The notes under the pieces were generated by a model. It searched no databases, had not been told where the DNA came from, and saw only the letters and a program-made list of their open reading frames with translations. Below, in pieces: positions 13,403 through 16,453 of a DNA stretch of 16,453 nt (position 1 is the first letter of the stretch; each line of letters opens with the position of its first letter). Source of the stretch: Chitinophagaceae bacterium (GTDB lineage: Bacteria; Bacteroidota; Bacteroidia; Chitinophagales; Chitinophagaceae); assembly GCA_025455665.1 (NCBI GenBank), contig JALOMC010000081.1, positions 1-16,453 on the forward strand, in the 5' to 3' direction. Made by a program: the position numbers and the translations under genes.

Positions 13403-16400
13403 TTAGAAAGTAACCCGAACACTGAAACCATAGCGGCGGCTGGTGGGCCCGCTGAGGTATTCCAACCCGCGTACGTTGCTTACACCCAGGCTCGACGTCT
13501 CAGGATCGAAGTTTACATATTTCGGGAAGTTGGGGGCATTGTACCACAGGTTCTGGCCTGCAAAGTTCAACGATACCTGACCAAAGGGTGTATTACGAAT
13601 CCACTTTTCGGGCAGCGAATAGCTAAGCGATGCTTCGCGAAGGCGGATGACAGTAGCATCATACACCACCAGATCATCGGTACCGGCAAACTGGCCACTA
13701 AAGTTGTTGAAGTAAGCCTGGCTGGTACTGATTTGGATATCATTTGGTGTACCATCTTGCTTAACACCGGGCAGTATGAGCGGCAGGGTGCGGTCGAACT
13801 CGGTATCACGAGTAAGGCCGCGTCCAATCAGCGTGGCGGGTGTGTAGGCCAGCATGTCGCCTCCCTTGGTATAATCCCACTGCATGCGGAAGCTCAGGCC
13901 TTTCCAGCTGAGGGTAGAAATACCGGTCAACTTAAAGTCGGGGATGGGATTACCAATAATAGAGAGGTCTTGCGAGCCGATGTAGTTGCCGTTACCATCC
14001 ACCAACCGTTGTCCGGTTTTTTCATCCTTCAAGGTAGCCTGCCCTTGTATAATGCCGAGGGGCTGGCCGTTGATGGCAAAAAGGCCCTGGTTTGAGAATC
14101 CATCAACTACAATCTGCTTGATATCATCGGGCAAACCAGATACCAGGCTGCGGTTGAGGGTGAAATTACCATCTACCTGCCAGCGCCAGTCTTTGCCACG
14201 GATGACAGTGTAGCCGGCCCCGATTTCAATACCCTGGTTGCGTACGCTACCAGCGTTGATAGAAGTAACGGTAAAACCAGTAGAAGGATCCAGATCACGG
14301 TCGAGGATCTGATCTTTAGAAGTACGGCTGTACCAGGTAAAGTCCAGATTGAAACGGTTGTTGAAGAAACGACCTTCTACACCTACTTCTACTTCGCTCA
14401 GCAGTTCAGGCCGCAAATCGGGGTTGGCCAGGCGGTTAGCTATACTGTTGGTATTGATAGTAGTACCAGACCTGTCCTGAAAAACGTTGGTACTGATGTT
14501 CAGCTGGTTTCTTGTGGAATAAGGAAAGCCAAAGTTGGCCGAAGTGGCATATCCGGCACGTAGCTTCACGTAGTTCAGCACCCGGCTGTCTTTAAGCGCC
14601 GCAATAGCCGAAGTGGGAATGAATGAAACGCTGGCGCTGGGGTAAAACAGCGACCGGTTAGCTTGCTCAAGGTTGGAGCTCCAGCTATTACGACCACCAA
14701 CTGTAGCATAGAGATATTCCCTAAAGGCCAACTGCGCCTGCCCGTATACACCTACCGACTGGGTGCGGCTCAAAAAGTCGAGGCGGCTGCCATCTTCACC
14801 ACGGTTTTCTTGAACTATAAAATTGTTGTGGTTGAAAAGACCATACACCAACTGTTGCGTACTCTTCATACCATTTTGCTCATAAATACGCTCCTGGCTT
14901 TGCAAGCCTGCATCCACATTCAAGCGCCAGTCCTGACCAAAATCGGTGTTGTAGTTCAGGATCAGGTCATGGTTCCAAATCGTATTATAACCATTCACAG
15001 TCCGGTGCATACCCAGCTGATACTGGGCGCCACCCACTGTTCCTCCTTTGTTTTGGCTCAGGAAGTTGTAGTCAGAATAGCGGTCGAGACCTACACGATA
15101 CGTAACGGCCAGGTTCTTTAACACGTCGTATCGGGCACTGATATTACCAAATACACGATTTACCTTTTGGCCGGTAAAGCCATTGGCAACAGTCCAGCGA
15201 GGATTCTGAATATCGTTATTGGCACGATAGTACACACTCGAATTATCCAGCGGGTTATTCCAGGGCAGGTAGTTGTTGCCATCGGCGGGCGTGCCCATCA
15301 GGTTAATAGCGATGGGCGTATAAATCAGGTTGCCGAATACGGAGGAAGCAGATGGGTTGCTACCAAAGCTGGTAGAAGTAGGAGGCGACTTGAAGTCAGT
15401 AGTAGCATAGTTAAACGAACCACTCACCGTCATTTTGTTGGCCAGCTTGGCGCTGCCACCCATACCGAAAGTATTTTTGAATACACTGTTGCCGGGCGTA
15501 AAGCCCTTGTCGTCGTTGTAAGTATAGTTTACGTTGAACGAAGCGTTTTGACTGCTGCCACCTACGTTTACGCTGGTAGTGCTCACCAGGCCGGTACGAA
15601 AGAAATTCTTTACCGTGTTGGGGTACGCTTTGTATTCATATTGGGCACCTACAAACTCAGGGAAAGCAGTACGCAGCGCAGTCCGATCGTAAGGGTGCGG
15701 CACTGTAGCAGCCGGGCTGGTAAACTCAGCACCCCAGTTGGAGAAGAATGCCAGACCAAGACTTTGGTCAAAACCACCACCATAGCGTTGCTGATACTCG
15801 GGCAGGTTGGCCACATTGTTCCAGAAGATCGACTGGTTCACAGTTACTTCCAGCTTCTTATTGCTCCGGCGGCTGCTACCGTTTTTAGTAGTTACCACTA
15901 CCACACCGTTACGGCCCAATTCGCCATACAGCGTAGTAGCGCTCAGGCCTTTCAGTACATCAATGCTTTCAATGTTGTTGGGGTCCAGATCGAGGAAACG
16001 ACTGGAAGTAGTGTTGCCAAACACAAAGCTGGCTTGTGCATTGGTAGAGGCGTCAAAAGGCACCCCATCTACAATGAACAATGGAGTAGAACTACCAGAA
16101 ATGGTATTGACACCGCGAATGATGATATTAGTACCACTACCACTCATGCCGCTGGCGGCCAAAATGTCAACACCAGGCGCTTTACCATTCAAAATCCGCA
16201 CTACATCGCTTTCAGGACGCAGTTCGAGATCTTTCTTGCCAACAGAGGCTACAGCGTAACCCAAGGCCTTCTTTTCACGCTTGATACCGAGGGCGGTTAC
16301 CACCACTTCGTTCAGGCCATTGCCCTGACCGGGAATCAGCGAAATGCTGACCGGGCCGGCGCCCGCCACAAACGATTTGCTATCGAAGCCTATGTAAGAA

Positions 16401-16453
16401 ACATCAATAGTGGCGCCCTTAGAAACCGACATAGAAAAGGAGCCCTTTTCATC
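13403..16453 (-). CDS. SusC/RagA-family TonB-dependent outer-membrane transporter, 5' end outside window
   Basis: 1016 residues are visible and the frame runs off the window without a stop; the ATG at 16432 is internal, since coding sequence (DEKGSFS) continues before it. The visible start is the end of the N-terminal carboxypeptidase-D-like regulatory domain (TIDVSYIGFDSK). Next comes the SusC signature LNEVVVTALGIKREKKALGY. The plug follows, with VRILNGKAPGVDILAASG, NIIIRGVNTISG, STPLFIVDGVPFD and IDVLKGLSATTLYGELGRNG. A long beta-barrel ends at YGFSVRVTF with the terminal aromatic residue expected for outer-membrane assembly. The family imports large nutrients, mostly glycans or peptides, using TonB energy and a SusD lid. 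The missing part should contain the signal peptide and perhaps an STN domain. The plug has LYGELGRNG where many SusC proteins have LYGSRAANG. The substrate is unknown, since no degradative enzyme is in view. Confidence 0.95.
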   Translation of the reverse strand, partial: DEKGSFSMSVSKGATIDVSYIGFDSKSFVAGAGPVSISLIPGQGNGLNEVVVTALGIKREKKALGYAVASVGKKDLELRPESDVVRILNGKAPGVDILAASGMSGSGTNIIIRGVNTISGSSTPLFIVDGVPFDASTNAQASFVFGNTTSSRFLDLDPNNIESIDVLKGLSATTLYGELGRNGVVVVTTKNGSSRRSNKKLEVTVNQSIFWNNVANLPEYQQRYGGGFDQSLGLAFFSNWGAEFTSPAATVPHPYDRTALRTAFPEFVGAQYEYKAYPNTVKNFFRTGLVSTTSVNVGGSSQNASFNVNYTYNDDKGFTPGNSVFKNTFGMGGSAKLANKMTVSGSFNYATTDFKSPPTSTSFGSNPSASSVFGNLIYTPIAINLMGTPADGNNYLPWNNPLDNSSVYYRANNDIQNPRWTVANGFTGQKVNRVFGNISARYDVLKNLAVTYRVGLDRYSDYNFLSQNKGGTVGGAQYQLGMHRTVNGYNTIWNHDLILNYNTDFGQDWRLNVDAGLQSQERIYEQNGMKSTQQLVYGLFNHNNFIVQENRGEDGSRLDFLSRTQSVGVYGQAQLAFREYLYATVGGRNSWSSNLEQANRSLFYPSASVSFIPTSAIAALKDSRVLNYVKLRAGYATSANFGFPYSTRNQLNISTNVFQDRSGTTINTNSIANRLANPDLRPELLSEVEVGVEGRFFNNRFNLDFTWYSRTSKDQILDRDLDPSTGFTVTSINAGSVRNQGIEIGAGYTVIRGKDWRWQVDGNFTLNRSLVSGLPDDIKQIVVDGFSNQGLFAINGQPLGIIQGQATLKDEKTGQRLVDGNGNYIGSQDLSIIGNPIPDFKLTGISTLSWKGLSFRMQWDYTKGGDMLAYTPATLIGRGLTRDTEFDRTLPLILPGVKQDGTPNDIQISTSQAYFNNFSGQFAGTDDLVVYDATVIRLREASLSYSLPEKWIRNTPFGQVSLNFAGQNLWYNAPNFPKYVNFDPETSSLGVSNVRGLEYLSGPTSRRYGFSVRVTF

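Overview
The window looks like a chromosomal piece of a fairly GC-rich Bacteroidota bacterium, probably of the Chitinophagaceae type. Three things point there: a SusC/SusD outer-membrane uptake operon, several promoter-like sites with the Bacteroidota -7 consensus TAnnTTTG, and start regions that mostly lack a Shine-Dalgarno sequence. The gene set (pheT, zapA, dnaB, rsmE, pyrD, thiolase) is ordinary chromosomal housekeeping. No transposase, phage gene, CRISPR array, tRNA or rRNA was seen.

Layout. Positions 1-294 hold the 3' end of a GNAT acetyltransferase, convergent with a periplasmic L,D-transpeptidase-like protein (300-1106, minus). A minus-strand cluster follows in transcription order pheT (4400-1947), a 98-residue coiled-coil protein (1861-1565) and zapA (1548-1243), linking translation and division genes. 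A 508-base divergent spacer (4401-4908) carries promoter-like boxes and several inverted repeats and separates pheT from dnaB (4909-6507, plus). dnaB ends in a strong terminator whose T-run also reads as a -7 box for rsmE (6564-7286, plus). rsmE converges on a TerC-family membrane protein (8023-7310, minus) that lies behind pyrD (9121-8072, minus). The 367-base pyrD/thiolase spacer holds a tandem perfect palindrome resembling a REP/BIME element. A thiolase (9489-10664, plus) appears to be a single-gene unit with its own promoter and terminator.

The right third is one minus-strand operon: SusC-like TonB-dependent transporter (from beyond 16453 to 13403), SusD-like lipoprotein (13382-11700) and a third lipoprotein (11682-10807). 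The gaps are about 20 bases and the unit ends at a hairpin. SusC and SusD would form a lidded outer-membrane importer, with the third lipoprotein as a likely accessory binding protein. No glycosidase, peptidase or regulator is visible, so the substrate cannot be named.

I found no convincing new multi-gene system. The points most worth a second look are a TerC homologue that appears to lack its first transmembrane helix through a clean internal deletion, the tandem palindrome at 9243-9282, the coiled-coil partner next to zapA, the terminator/promoter overlap between dnaB and rsmE, and the structured pheT/dnaB spacer.
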